This document shows positions 25,962 through 35,858 of a stretch of DNA of 64,000 bases, in pieces. The number at the start of each line of letters is the position of its first letter. Positions within the stretch are counted from its first letter, which is position 1. This stretch comes from Anaerolineae bacterium (GTDB lineage Bacteria > Chloroflexota > Anaerolineae > UBA4142 > SHND01): assembly GCA_020851635.1 (NCBI GenBank), contig JADZCJ010000032.1, positions 20,238-84,237 on the forward strand, given 5' to 3'. The notes under the pieces were generated by a model. The model ran no database searches, was not told where the DNA came from, and saw only the letters and a list, made by a program, of their open reading frames with translations. The position numbers and the translations under genes were made by a program.

Positions 25962-26882
25962 ATGAAAGTTTTTGACAACTATCATTTGCCCACAACGGTT
26001 GTCCAAGCCCTCGAGCTGCTGGCACAGTATGAGGGACGCGCGCGTGTTGTTGCTGGGGGCACGGATCTGCTTGTGGATACACAGGCCGAGTATTACGAGG
26101 GGCGCCGCCCTCATTTCGACGCGTTGATTGACGTGACCGGGATCGCGGGCGCGGGCGAAATTCGCGCGCGTGATGAATACATCGAGATCGGTTGTGGCGT
26201 CACACATACACAAATCGTCGCTTCGCCGCTGATTCAAAAACACGCAGCCGCGCTCGCCGAAGCATGTTCTGTCGTCGGCGGTCCCCAGGTCCGCAATGTG
26301 GCAACGCTGTGCGGCAATGTGGCGCATGCGCTGCCGGCTGCGGACGGCACGGTGGCGCTGATGATTCTGGATGCCGAAGCGGCGGTCGCGCGCCAATCTC
26401 GGAGTGGGACCGACTCACCCGACTGGGTCCCGCTCGCCGCGTTGTTTCAGGGACCCGGCAAGAGCGCGGTGGATTCGACGCGCGAGCTGATCACGGCGCT
26501 CCGCTTTCGCGCGTTGGGGGCGCGCGAGGCAAGCGCGTTTTCGCGCGTCATGCGCCCGCAGGGCGTTGCGCTTCCGATTCTTGGCATGGCAACCCGTGTC
26601 CGCCTCAGCGCTTTGGATATCCATGCGCGGATCGAGGATGTGGCAATCAGCGCGGGTCCCGTCGCCCCCGTGCCGTATCGCGCGTCGGCGGTCGAAGAAT
26701 TTTTGCGCGGCAAAACGGCGGATCAACCTGTGCTGCAAGAGGCAGCAGAGTTGCTGGTGGCGAACGCCCACCCGCGCACCTCGGCGCACCGCGCGACCAA
26801 AGAATATCGGTTCGAGCTTTTGCCGATGTTGCTGCAACAAACGCTGCGCGCAGCTCTCGAACGCGCGGCGCAGTCCGCATGA
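25962..26882 (+). CDS. FAD-binding subunit of molybdenum hydroxylase (CoxM/YgfM-like)
   Basis: A 306-residue FAD subunit of the xanthine dehydrogenase family. The N-terminal YHLPTTVVQALELLAQYEGRARVVAGGTDLL contains the isoalloxazine/pyrophosphate loop (VVAGGTDLL); the second FAD motif appears as VGGPQVRNVATLCGNVAHALPAAD. The C-terminal CO-dehydrogenase flavoprotein domain spans roughly 190-300. It passes electrons from the 2Fe-2S clusters to NAD or another acceptor. Together with the gene at 27701, which fuses the other two subunits, it would form the complete holoenzyme. Its stop overlaps the next ATG (ATGA at 26879). Confidence 0.9.
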   Translation: MKVFDNYHLPTTVVQALELLAQYEGRARVVAGGTDLLVDTQAEYYEGRRPHFDALIDVTGIAGAGEIRARDEYIEIGCGVTHTQIVASPLIQKHAAALAEACSVVGGPQVRNVATLCGNVAHALPAADGTVALMILDAEAAVARQSRSGTDSPDWVPLAALFQGPGKSAVDSTRELITALRFRALGAREASAFSRVMRPQGVALPILGMATRVRLSALDIHARIEDVAISAGPVAPVPYRASAVEEFLRGKTADQPVLQEAAELLVANAHPRTSAHRATKEYRFELLPMLLQQTLRAALERAAQSA

Positions 26883-27670
26883 GTTTGTCGTCTGATCGCT
26901 CGCGCTCTCCACTGCGGTTTCTGGCATACAACATACTCGGCGGCGGACGTGGGCGCGAGCAGGCGTTGCGCGAAATCATTGCGGCGCAAACTGCCGATGT
27001 TATTTTGCTGCAAGAGGTTGCGAGACCGGATTTTGTCAGAGCCCTGGCGGAACAGCTCGGACATGCTTGCCTTGTCGCCGCAAGCAACAGCCATCTCACG
27101 TTGGCGCTGCTCACGCGGCTGCCCATTATCAGCGCGTCCGACTTGCATCCGCGCGTTTTGCGACACACTTGTTTGCGCGCAACGCTGGAACACGCGCCCG
27201 GAGAATCGCTGACCGTTTTTGGTGTCCATCTTGGCGCTCCGGCGTTTACGCTTCCGATTGAATTGTATCGCCTGCGCGAATTGAATTTGATCTTGAATCA
27301 CGTTCGTCAGAGTGGGGGACAGCAAGTGGTCATCAGCGGCGATTTCAATTCCATTGCTCCCGGCGACCATCCTGATTTTAGCGGGCTGCCGTTCAAACCG
27401 CGGGTCTCGATCTTTTTGCAGGGTGGAGCTGTGGCGCGACAGGTGATCGGGATGATGCGCTCACGCGGGTTCACTGATGCGTTTCGGGCATTGAATCCCA
27501 ACCGGGACGGATTCACTTTGCCTGCTTTTGACCCCAAGACCCGGCTCGATTACTTTTTTGTAAACGCTGCCCTGCGTCCGTTTCTGAGACATTGCGCCGT
27601 TGTGACGTCGCCGGTGAGCGTCCTGACGGCTTCCGATCATTTACCCGTGTATTTGGAACTCGCCCTATAG
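26879..27670 (+). CDS. Endonuclease/exonuclease/phosphatase family hydrolase
   Basis: About 263 residues with the DNase I-like metallophosphoesterase pattern: LRFLAYNILGGG (Asn ligand), VILLQEVARPDF (metal-binding Glu), VFGVHLGAP, VVISGDFNSIAPG (D-x-N) and TASDHLPVYLEL (final D-H). It could hydrolyse nucleic acid, phosphoinositide-like lipids or another phosphodiester. It lies between the FAD and molybdopterin genes of the hydroxylase, joined to the first by an ATGA overlap, a place where no such enzyme is expected. No signal peptide. Confidence 0.85.
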   Translation: MSLSSDRSRSPLRFLAYNILGGGRGREQALREIIAAQTADVILLQEVARPDFVRALAEQLGHACLVAASNSHLTLALLTRLPIISASDLHPRVLRHTCLRATLEHAPGESLTVFGVHLGAPAFTLPIELYRLRELNLILNHVRQSGGQQVVISGDFNSIAPGDHPDFSGLPFKPRVSIFLQGGAVARQVIGMMRSRGFTDAFRALNPNRDGFTLPAFDPKTRLDYFFVNAALRPFLRHCAVVTSPVSVLTASDHLPVYLELAL

Positions 27671-27700
27671 CCACTTTTGGGGGCGTCGAATGGAGGACTC

Positions 27701-30475
27701 GTGTCAATTCTGAATTTTACCGTCAACGGCAATCCCGTTTCTGTAGAGATCGAACCAAACGAATATCTTGCCTATGTGCTGCGCTACAAACTTGGTCTGA
27801 CGGGCACAAAAATCGCGTGTGACGAAGCCGAGTGCGGCGCGTGCACGGTGCTTGTGAACGGTACCTCGGTGGATTCGTGCATCTACCCCGCGCTCAAAGC
27901 ACAGGGCGCCGAGGTGATGACGATCGAAGGATTGGCGCGTCCCGATGGTCTCCATCCGCTGCAGGCGCAATTTATTCAACAGGGCGCTGTCCAATGCGGC
28001 TTTTGCACACCGGGCGTCCTCATGCAGTCCAAAAACCTGCTCGATCAAAACCCGGACCCCGACGACCACGACATCAAGGTCGCGCTCAAAGACACCTTTT
28101 GCCGCTGTGGCTGCTATGTTTCGATGATGAATGCCATCAAGAATGCGGCGCAGGAACTGCGAGAGCCGGAAACCGAACATCTCTTTAACATACCCAACTT
28201 GCCGCAGGTAAAAGCGCCGCTCAACGTCATTGGCAAACCTATAACCCGTCCGGACGCCGTCGCCAAAGTGACCGGCGCCGCGCGGTATACAGATGACTAT
28301 AATTTTCCCGACATGCTTCACGGCGCAACTCTGCGCGCCAAATTCCCGCATGCCAGGATCTTGAGCATTGATACCTCGAAAGCCAAAGCGTTGGATGGTG
28401 TGCGCGCGGTCTTGACCCACAAAGATGTTCCCGGCTCTAAACATCACGGTCTTATTTACAACGATTGGCCCGTGCTCTGTTATGACAAGGTGCGCTATAT
28501 GGGTGATGCCGTCGCCATTGTCGCGGCGGACACGCGCGAAATCGCGCAGCGCGCGCTGGAACTGATCGAGGTCGAATATGAGGAACTGCCCGTTGTAGAC
28601 AACCCTGTTGACGCGCTCAAACCCGAGACCATCATTGTCAACGACGGCACGGGCCACGGCAATCTGCTCAAGCATATTCATGTCGAAAAAGGCGATATCG
28701 AAAAGGGGTTTGCAAAAGCCGAGGTGATTATCGAGAACGAATATCGTTCACCTTTTTACGAACATGCTTTTATGGAGCCCGAGTGCGCCATTGGGCAGGC
28801 GCTCGACAATGGGCGCATCGAGGTCATTGTCGGCTCGCAGATTCCGTACGAAGACCGTCGCCAGATTGCAGCTGCCCTCGACCTCCCCGAGTCCAAGGTC
28901 CGCGTGCGCGGCGCGTTGATCGGCGGCGGTTTTGGCGGCAAAGAAGATATTGCCGCGCAAATTCATGTCGCGCTGCTCGCGCGTGCGATCGGGCGTCCCG
29001 TGAAAATGTTGTATTCGCGTCACGAGAGTCTGGTCTTTCATCCCAAACGGCACGCGACCGTCATTCGACTCAGAACGGGGGCGAAAAAGGATGGCACTCT
29101 GGTTGCCTCGCACGCTACCATCTATGGCGACAGCGGCGCATATGCCTCTCTGGGTGACAAGGTCATGACCCGCGCGGCGACCCATGCCGCGGGTCCCTAC
29201 CATGTGCCAAACGTCCTGATTGACTGCTACGCCATGTATACTAACAATCCGCCTGCAGGCGCGTTCCGCGGGTTTGGCGTCACACAGTCCGCGTTTGCCG
29301 TCGAATCCAATATGGATGAACTCGCGCACAAGCTCGGACTGGACCCCTTTGAACTGCGCCGCAAAAACGGTCTTGCGGTCGGCGATACCACCAGCACGGG
29401 CCAGCTCGTCCGCGAGAGCGCCGGACTTTTGGAATGTATCAGGTTGGTCGAGCAAGTGGTCAAAGCGCAGCCGGAAATCGAGAATCAAACATCAAAAATC
29501 CGCGCCTGGGGTCTCGCCTGCGCTTTCAAAAACACGGGTCTTGGTGGCGGCTCGCCCGACAAGAGCGCCGCCGAAGTCGAAGTCTTTGAAGACGGCACCG
29601 CCGAAGTGCGCACGAGCGCGGCTGAAATTGGACAGGGACTGCCGACGATTCTTGCCATGATTACGGCAGAAGAATTGGGCTTGCCCTACGAACGGGTGCG
29701 CGTCCTCTTGAGCGACACCGACCTGACGCCCGATGGCGGACCGACCACCGCCTCGCGCCAGACTTTTGTTTCGGGTAACGCCGCTCGCTATGCGGCAAAA
29801 GGCATGCGCGAGATTCTGGCAGAAACGGCGAGCGAACAGCTCGACGCCGCCCCCGACACCTTGACGTTCAAAGATGGCTACATAAGACAGAATGGGCACA
29901 AAATGCCGTTCGAAGAAGTGGTCAAGCGCGCCCGCGAGGAAAATCGCCCGACGCGTTATTTACACGAGTATCATGCGCCCGCCACCACTCCTCTCGGGTC
30001 TGAAGGGGATATGCACTTTGGTTTTTCGTATGCCGCGCAGGCAGCCCTCATCGAACTCGACAGCGATACGGGTGAGGTGCATGTGCTCAAGGTCGTCACT
30101 GCAACGGATATCGGGCGCGCGTTGAATCCGCTCGCTTTGCAGGGACAGGTCGAGGGCGGCATCATGATGTGTCTGGGGAATGCGCTCACCGAAGAATACA
30201 TTATCGAAAAGGGCAAGGTATGGACAGACTTGCTCGCCAAATACAAGATGCCGAGCATCAAACATACTCCCGAAATTGTTTCCTTTCTGGTCGAAGACGA
30301 AATCTCGACGGGACCTTACGGCGCAAAAGGAGTTGGCGAAATCTCGTCCATTCCTACTACCCCTGCCATCACCAACGCCATCTACAACGCCTGTGGCGTC
30401 CGCATCCGTCGGCTTCCCGTAGACCAGGACGCTCTACTCTTGGCAATGCGTAGTGGAAAATCTGAAACCAAATGA
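27701..30475 (+). CDS. Molybdopterin-dependent hydroxylase, 2Fe-2S and Mo domains fused (XdhD-like)
   Basis: A 924-residue oxidoreductase of the xanthine dehydrogenase family. The N-terminal 2Fe-2S ferredoxin has C40, C45, C48 and C60; the second 2Fe-2S domain has C99/C102 (QCGFC) and C134/C136 (FCRCGCY). From about residue 165 follow the aldehyde oxidase/xanthine dehydrogenase a/b hammerhead (DAVAKVTGAARYTDDY) and molybdopterin domains with GGGFGGKED, GAFRGFGVTQSAFAVE and the active-site glutamate region GAKGVGEISSIP. The FeS-Mo fusion without FAD is like E. coli XdhD. The likely role is hydroxylation of a purine or other N-heterocycle. GTG at 27701 follows GGAGG at 27692-27696. Confidence 0.9.
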   Translation: MSILNFTVNGNPVSVEIEPNEYLAYVLRYKLGLTGTKIACDEAECGACTVLVNGTSVDSCIYPALKAQGAEVMTIEGLARPDGLHPLQAQFIQQGAVQCGFCTPGVLMQSKNLLDQNPDPDDHDIKVALKDTFCRCGCYVSMMNAIKNAAQELREPETEHLFNIPNLPQVKAPLNVIGKPITRPDAVAKVTGAARYTDDYNFPDMLHGATLRAKFPHARILSIDTSKAKALDGVRAVLTHKDVPGSKHHGLIYNDWPVLCYDKVRYMGDAVAIVAADTREIAQRALELIEVEYEELPVVDNPVDALKPETIIVNDGTGHGNLLKHIHVEKGDIEKGFAKAEVIIENEYRSPFYEHAFMEPECAIGQALDNGRIEVIVGSQIPYEDRRQIAAALDLPESKVRVRGALIGGGFGGKEDIAAQIHVALLARAIGRPVKMLYSRHESLVFHPKRHATVIRLRTGAKKDGTLVASHATIYGDSGAYASLGDKVMTRAATHAAGPYHVPNVLIDCYAMYTNNPPAGAFRGFGVTQSAFAVESNMDELAHKLGLDPFELRRKNGLAVGDTTSTGQLVRESAGLLECIRLVEQVVKAQPEIENQTSKIRAWGLACAFKNTGLGGGSPDKSAAEVEVFEDGTAEVRTSAAEIGQGLPTILAMITAEELGLPYERVRVLLSDTDLTPDGGPTTASRQTFVSGNAARYAAKGMREILAETASEQLDAAPDTLTFKDGYIRQNGHKMPFEEVVKRAREENRPTRYLHEYHAPATTPLGSEGDMHFGFSYAAQAALIELDSDTGEVHVLKVVTATDIGRALNPLALQGQVEGGIMMCLGNALTEEYIIEKGKVWTDLLAKYKMPSIKHTPEIVSFLVEDEISTGPYGAKGVGEISSIPTTPAITNAIYNACGVRIRRLPVDQDALLLAMRSGKSETK

Positions 30476-31860
30476 GTCAAACGCCCATCGAGTATCTCGA
30501 ATCACACCGCGAGACTTTTCTCGCCGAACTCAAAGCGTTCCTTGCACTTGAAACCATCTCGACCCTCTCCGAGCATCGCCCGGATATTCAGCGGGGCGCG
30601 GAATGGGTTTCGGAAAATCTGGAGGTGATGGGTTTCGAGCATGTCGAGATTATGCCTACCGGACAAGGTCGCGGACAGCCGCTTGTCTATGCCGATTGGC
30701 TGCATGCCGACGGCGCGCCGACAGTGTTGGTCTATGGGCATTTTGACGTCCAGCCGGTTGACCCGTTGAACGAATGGCTCACGCCGCCGTTCGAGGCGAC
30801 CATCAAGGGTGACACGATCTATGCGCGCGGCGCGTCCGACATGAAGTCGCAGACTCTCGCCTTTATGAAGGCGCTTGAGGCGCTCTTGAAAACAGGCGCG
30901 CTCGCCGTCAACGTCAAACTGATTATCGAGGGTGAAGAAGAGGTTGGTTCGCCTAACATGGCGTCCTTTTTGCGCGAGCACAAGGAAAAATTGAAATGCG
31001 ATGTCGCGCTCAATGCCGATTCGCAAATGGTGTCCCGGGACCAGCCGAGCATCGTCTATGGCTTGCGCGGCTTGTGTTATTTCGAGCTCTGGGTGCATGG
31101 TCCTGCGTCTGATCTACATTCCGGTCTGTTTGGCGGCTCGATTCACAACCCCGCGCAGGTCTTGTGCGATTTGGTTTCGGGCATGCACGACGCGCAGGGG
31201 CGCGTGACCCTGCCGAACTTTTATGACGAGGTGCGCACACTGGCCCCCGCCGAACGCGCCGAACTGGCGCGCTCTCCCATCACCGACGCGGACTGGGCGC
31301 GGGCGGCAGGCGTCAAAGCATTGTGGGGGGAAGGAGGGTTTTCGACTGTAGAGCGGACGGGCGCGCGCCCGACGCTCGAAGTGAATGGGCTGTATGCAGG
31401 GTTCATCGGCGAGGGCAGCAAGACCGTCTTGCCCGCCAAAGCGATGGCAAAAATCTCGACACGCCTTGTGCCAAACCAGCGTCCCGAAAAAATTCTGGGG
31501 CAACTCGAGTCCTATCTGGCTGCCCACGCGCCCGAAACCGTGAGTTGGGAGGTCAAACAGTTCGCGGCGGGCGAACCTGTGCTGCTCAATCGCGATTCCA
31601 AATCTGTTCGAGCCGCCGCGCGGGCGCTCGAGGAAACGTTTGAGGTTGCGCCCGCGTTTCAGCTGCTCGGTTGGAGCGTGCCTATCACAAATCACCTCAA
31701 CGACGAGTTGGGCGTGGACGTGATTTGCATGGGTTTTGGGCTTGCCGACGACGGCACGCACGGACCCAACGAACACTTTTATCTGCCGAATTATTATCGC
31801 GGCATCGCCAGCTATCTCCGCTTTTTCCAAAACCTCTCGAAAGGAAACGAGACTGATTAG
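30472..31860 (+). CDS. M20 family metallopeptidase (dipeptidase)
   Basis: A 462-residue M20 peptidase with the dizinc signatures VLVYGHFDVQPVDP (His-x-Asp), YARGASDMKSQ (bridging Asp) and LIIEGEEEVGSPN (catalytic Glu and Zn-Glu), plus the inserted dimerisation domain and a late His (DDGTHGPNEHFYLP). Length and motifs fit the CPG2/carnosinase-like dipeptidase branch. It shares an ATGA overlap with the molybdenum hydroxylase, so it is in the same operon and probably hydrolyses a product or a related amide/dipeptide substrate. Confidence 0.9.
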   Translation: MSQTPIEYLESHRETFLAELKAFLALETISTLSEHRPDIQRGAEWVSENLEVMGFEHVEIMPTGQGRGQPLVYADWLHADGAPTVLVYGHFDVQPVDPLNEWLTPPFEATIKGDTIYARGASDMKSQTLAFMKALEALLKTGALAVNVKLIIEGEEEVGSPNMASFLREHKEKLKCDVALNADSQMVSRDQPSIVYGLRGLCYFELWVHGPASDLHSGLFGGSIHNPAQVLCDLVSGMHDAQGRVTLPNFYDEVRTLAPAERAELARSPITDADWARAAGVKALWGEGGFSTVERTGARPTLEVNGLYAGFIGEGSKTVLPAKAMAKISTRLVPNQRPEKILGQLESYLAAHAPETVSWEVKQFAAGEPVLLNRDSKSVRAAARALEETFEVAPAFQLLGWSVPITNHLNDELGVDVICMGFGLADDGTHGPNEHFYLPNYYRGIASYLRFFQNLSKGNETD

Positions 31861-31922
31861 GGTTCCGGCTGCCGACCGTCATTCTTTGGCAATGCTCTAA
31901 TCCATAATCTGCGACTTTATCC

Positions 31923-33608
31923 ATGCCGAACGTAACTTTTGACCACTATTACCGCTACGACGAACTCTCGCGCATCGTCAACGAATTTGCGCAGGAATAC
32001 CCAAAGCTTGTCGAGATCACAAGCATTGGCAAGAGTTTCGAGGGACGTGATGTTTGGCTTGTTACGCTGACCAACACGGCGACGGGACCCGACATCGAAA
32101 AACCCGCGCTCTGGGTGGACGGCAACATCCACGCCTCCGAAGTTTCACCCGCATCCGCCTGCATCTATTTTATCAACTATTTGCTGACAAACTACGGCAA
32201 GGATGCGGAGGTCACACGCGCCCTTGACACGCGCGCTTTTTACATCTGTCCGCGCGTGAATCCTGATGGCGCAGAACTCGCGTTGGCGGACAAACCCAAG
32301 ATTATCCGCTCGTCCACACGCCCTTATCCGTATGACGAAGACCCGCTGACAGGGCTGCTCGAAGAGGACGTGGATGGCGATGGGCGCATTCTCTCGATGC
32401 GAATTGTTGACCCAAATGGTCCGTGGAAGGTGCATCCCGACGACGCGCGCTTGATGGTCCAGCGCGACCCGACGGAAACGGACGGCACATATTATCGTGT
32501 CCTGCCCGAAGGTCCTGTCAAAAATTACGACGGGGTGACGCTTACCGTGCCGCGCGACAAACAGGGGCTTGATCTCAATCGCAATTTCCCTTATGGCTGG
32601 CGGCAGGAGGGCGAACAAAGCGGCGCGGGACCGTTTCCCGCGAGCGAACCCGAGGTGCGCAACCTCGTCGCTTTTATCGCCGCGCATCCCAACATTACGG
32701 GTGGCGTCGCATTCCACACCTTTAGCGGCGTGCTGCTGCGCCCGTTCGACGGCAAGAGCGACGACGAGTTTGCAGCTGAAGATTTGTGGACCTATAAAAA
32801 AATTGGCGACAAGGGGACCGCCATCACGGGCTACCCCAACATTTCAGTGTTTCATGATTTCAAATATCACCCCAAGAGCGTCATCACCGGCGCGTTTGAC
32901 GAATGGATGTTTGAGCATATGGGGATTTTTGCCTGGACGGTCGAAATCTGGAGTCCCCAGATGCGCGCGGGCATTGAAAAATTCAAGTTTATTGATTGGT
33001 ATCGTGAGCATCCGCTTGAGGATGACCTCAAATTGTTGAAATGGAATGACGAGGCGCTGGGCGGCAAGGGTTATGTGAACTGGTACAAGTTCAATCACCC
33101 GCAGCTGGGCGAGGTCGAGCTCGGCGGGTGGGACGTGGCGTACTGCTGGCGCAACCCGCCGCTTGAACAGTTGGAAAAAGAACTGGCGCTCTTTCCCAAG
33201 TGGCTGCTGTGGCATTCGCTGATTTCTCCCAAATTAGAGCTGCACGATCTCGACGTCAAAGCGCTTGGGCAGGGGACGTATCGTGTCCGTGTTACTGTGC
33301 AAAATAGCGGTTGGCTGCCGACCTATATCACCAAGCGCGCGCTGAATGGCAAGATCGTGCGCGGCGTGATTGCCGAAATCGAACTGCCCACAGGCGCATC
33401 CCTGGAAACCGGACAGGCGCGCGTGGACATTGGTCAGTTGGAAGGGCGCGCATACAAAGCGCCCGTCTATGGCGTATGGGACCAGGACCCGACTGACGAC
33501 CGCGCCAAGGTGGAATGGGTGGTGCGCTTGCCGCAGGGCGGCACGGCGCAAATCGTCGCCCGGCATGAACGGGCGGGGGTAGTGAGAACGCAGGTCACAC
33601 CGGGTTGA
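31923..33608 (+). CDS. M14 family zinc carboxypeptidase
   Basis: A 561-residue M14 metallocarboxypeptidase. Zinc ligands are in WVDGNIHASEVS (H-x-x-E) and GGVAFHTFSGVLLRP (second His); substrate-binding residues appear in RVNPDGAEL and LDLNRNFPYGW (Asn-Arg), and the catalytic Glu in AWTVEIWSP. There is no signal peptide, unlike most secreted members, so it may act on imported peptides. A ~150-residue beta-rich C-terminal domain (about 420-561) follows. It sits between two M20 hydrolases in the catabolic locus. Confidence 0.9.
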   Translation: MPNVTFDHYYRYDELSRIVNEFAQEYPKLVEITSIGKSFEGRDVWLVTLTNTATGPDIEKPALWVDGNIHASEVSPASACIYFINYLLTNYGKDAEVTRALDTRAFYICPRVNPDGAELALADKPKIIRSSTRPYPYDEDPLTGLLEEDVDGDGRILSMRIVDPNGPWKVHPDDARLMVQRDPTETDGTYYRVLPEGPVKNYDGVTLTVPRDKQGLDLNRNFPYGWRQEGEQSGAGPFPASEPEVRNLVAFIAAHPNITGGVAFHTFSGVLLRPFDGKSDDEFAAEDLWTYKKIGDKGTAITGYPNISVFHDFKYHPKSVITGAFDEWMFEHMGIFAWTVEIWSPQMRAGIEKFKFIDWYREHPLEDDLKLLKWNDEALGGKGYVNWYKFNHPQLGEVELGGWDVAYCWRNPPLEQLEKELALFPKWLLWHSLISPKLELHDLDVKALGQGTYRVRVTVQNSGWLPTYITKRALNGKIVRGVIAEIELPTGASLETGQARVDIGQLEGRAYKAPVYGVWDQDPTDDRAKVEWVVRLPQGGTAQIVARHERAGVVRTQVTPG

Positions 33609-33663
33609 GATTTGGATACATCAGCTCCCGAACCCGCGCACTAATGGAGGGGTCAACAAAATC

Positions 33664-34869
33664 ATGAACAACAACATCAAATCCGAAATTCAGAACCGGG
33701 TCGCCGCGCGCCGCGACGACATTATCCAATTCATGCTCGACATTTGCGCGATTCCTTCAATGAACTCGCAGATCGGTCCCGTCGGCGAACGGATCGCGCA
33801 AGAACTAAAGCAGCTCGGTTTCGAGGGCGTACGTTTCGACCTGATGGGCAACATCCTCGGACATATCGGGAGCGGTCCCAAAACGATGGTGTATGACTCG
33901 CACATTGACACCGTCGGCATTGGCGACCCTGCCTCCTGGGAGTGGGACCCGTTCAAAGGCAAAATCGAAAACGGCATCCTCTTTGCGCGCGGCGCGTGCG
34001 ATGAAAAGGGTTCGACGCCGGGGATGATTTATGGTCTTGCCATTGCCAAACAGCTGGGCTTGCTCGAAGGTTGGACGTGCTATTATTTCGGCAACATGGA
34101 AGAATGGTGTGACGGCATCGCGCCCAATTCGTTTGTCGAGGCAGACCCCAAAATCCGCCCCGATTTTGTCGTCATTGGCGAGCCGACCAGGATGCAGGTC
34201 TATCGCGGGCACAAAGGACGCGTCGAGTTGGAAATCACCGCCAAGGGGCGCTCGGCGCATGCCGCGTCAAATTTTCTCGGCGACAATGCGATCTATAAAT
34301 TGCTGCCCATCATTGCGGGCATCCGTGATCTCGACGCCACACTTCCATCTGACGATTTTCTCGGCAAGGCGGTGGTGACGGTCAGCGACATGAAGGTCAG
34401 CACCGTTTCGCTCAATGCGGTTCCCGACCAGGCGACCATCTTTATTGACCGCCGTGTCACCTTTGGCGAGACCAAAGAGAGCGCAATCGCTGCCATTGAT
34501 GCGCTCATTCCCGACGAACAGCGCGACAAGATCAAACTCGCCGAGCTCTTTTACGACGAGCCGAGCTATACAGGTTTTGTGTTTCCCGTGGACAAATATT
34601 ATCCTGCGTGGGCGTTGGATGAATCACACCTCCTCGTTATTGCGGGTCAAAAGACCATCGAATCTCTCTGGAATGAGACGCGCCCAACAGGGAAATGGAG
34701 TTTCTCGACCAACGGCACCTATTGGGCGGGCAAGGCGGGCATCCCCTCCATCGGTTTTGGTCCCGGCGACGAAATCTATGCCCACAGCACCCTCGACCAA
34801 AACAAACTGGATGATGTGGTGGCGGCGACGGAATTTTATGCGTTGTTGCCGAAAATGATCAATGCATGA
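33664..34869 (+). CDS. ygeY: YgeY-like M20 family hydrolase
   Basis: A 401-residue M20 hydrolase. Motifs are MVYDSHIDTVGIGD (His-x-Asp), FARGACDEKGSTPGM and YYFGNMEEWCDGI, where the usual EEE is replaced by MEEW, a feature of the YgeY group. The C-terminal FGPGDEIYAHSTLDQNKL supplies the last His. YgeY proteins are annotated as selenium metabolism-linked hydrolases and occur beside ygeW, ygeX and ssnA. A GGAGGGG ribosome binding site lies near 33646; the stop overlaps the next start (ATGA at 34866). Confidence 0.85.
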   Translation: MNNNIKSEIQNRVAARRDDIIQFMLDICAIPSMNSQIGPVGERIAQELKQLGFEGVRFDLMGNILGHIGSGPKTMVYDSHIDTVGIGDPASWEWDPFKGKIENGILFARGACDEKGSTPGMIYGLAIAKQLGLLEGWTCYYFGNMEEWCDGIAPNSFVEADPKIRPDFVVIGEPTRMQVYRGHKGRVELEITAKGRSAHAASNFLGDNAIYKLLPIIAGIRDLDATLPSDDFLGKAVVTVSDMKVSTVSLNAVPDQATIFIDRRVTFGETKESAIAAIDALIPDEQRDKIKLAELFYDEPSYTGFVFPVDKYYPAWALDESHLLVIAGQKTIESLWNETRPTGKWSFSTNGTYWAGKAGIPSIGFGPGDEIYAHSTLDQNKLDDVVAATEFYALLPKMINA

Positions 34870-35813
34870 ATCAATCCGACATCAATGATGCCCGCAGCAT
34901 CATCCGAGACAAACTACATCGCACCCCCACCGTGTCTGCATCGGCGTTGGGCGACATGACGGGCGTGCAGTTGTTTTTGAAATGCGAGCAATTTCAGAAA
35001 ACGGGCTCGTTCAAACCGCGCGGTGCGTTGAACAAGCTCGCGCACCTGTCGCAGGTGGAATTGGATCGGGGTCTTGTCAGCGCCAGCGCGGGGAATCATG
35101 CCCAGGGTTTGGCTTTTGCTGCCCGTGCCTTTGGCGCACGAGCGACCATCGTCATGCCGCACGACGCGCCGCAGGCGAAAATTGATGCCGTGCGCGGTTA
35201 CGGCGGTGCCATTGTCTTTGCCGAGTCGGTCAACACCATGTTCGACAAAATGCGCGAGCTTGAGCAGGAGCATGGCTATACGGTCGCCCACCCGTTTGAC
35301 GACCCCTATGTCATTGCGGGGCAGGGGACGGTGGGTATGGAAATTTACGAGGATGTGCCCGATGTCGAATATGTGTTTGTCCCCATTGGGGGCGGGGGCT
35401 TGATCAGTGGCATTGCCACTGCGCTAAAACTAAACAATCCGCGAATAAAGATCATTGGCGTTGAATCAACGGCAGGCGGCGCATACTATGCGAGCGTGCG
35501 GGCAGGCAAAAACACGCGCGTCATCTGCTCCGAGACCATCGCGGGCGGCATCGTGTGTCCGATGATTGGCGAAAACAACTATCCTCTCATGCAGCAGTAT
35601 GTGGACGATGTCGTCAAGGTGAACGATGACGAATTGAAACACACTATCCGTCTCTTGCTCGAACGCTGCAAGATGATGGTCGAAGGTGCGGGCGCAGCCG
35701 CCACCGCTGCCGTCCTCTCCAACAAATACGCCCTGCCCAAAGACGCTCGCGTCGTCACCCTCCTCAGCGGCGGGAATGTGGACCTGGCGCGCCTTCAAGA
35801 ATGGATTCAATAA
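34866..35813 (+). CDS. PLP-dependent threonine/serine dehydratase family enzyme
   Basis: A 315-residue fold-type II PLP enzyme. The Schiff-base lysine is K50 in KTGSFKPRGALNKL; the phosphate-binding glycine loop is PIGGGGLISGIA; SASAGNHAQGLAFAA is the asparagine loop. There is no ACT regulatory domain, so it matches catabolic TdcB/serine racemase-like enzymes that release ammonia from Ser or Thr. In the E. coli locus the PLP enzyme is YgeX (diaminopropionate ammonia-lyase); this protein occupies a similar place but is shorter and of the dehydratase type. Confidence 0.88.
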   Translation: MNQSDINDARSIIRDKLHRTPTVSASALGDMTGVQLFLKCEQFQKTGSFKPRGALNKLAHLSQVELDRGLVSASAGNHAQGLAFAARAFGARATIVMPHDAPQAKIDAVRGYGGAIVFAESVNTMFDKMRELEQEHGYTVAHPFDDPYVIAGQGTVGMEIYEDVPDVEYVFVPIGGGGLISGIATALKLNNPRIKIIGVESTAGGAYYASVRAGKNTRVICSETIAGGIVCPMIGENNYPLMQQYVDDVVKVNDDELKHTIRLLLERCKMMVEGAGAAATAAVLSNKYALPKDARVVTLLSGGNVDLARLQEWIQ

Positions 35814-35858
35814 CCCGCAATCGGCAACCCAAAATCACAAATCTGCACGGAGATTATT

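Noticed and set aside
27701..30475. Selenocysteine in the molybdenum hydroxylase or related genes
   Set aside because: No in-frame TGA was needed to complete any conserved domain, and no selA, selB, selD or SECIS-like structure was recognised. The selenium-linked label comes only from homologous loci.
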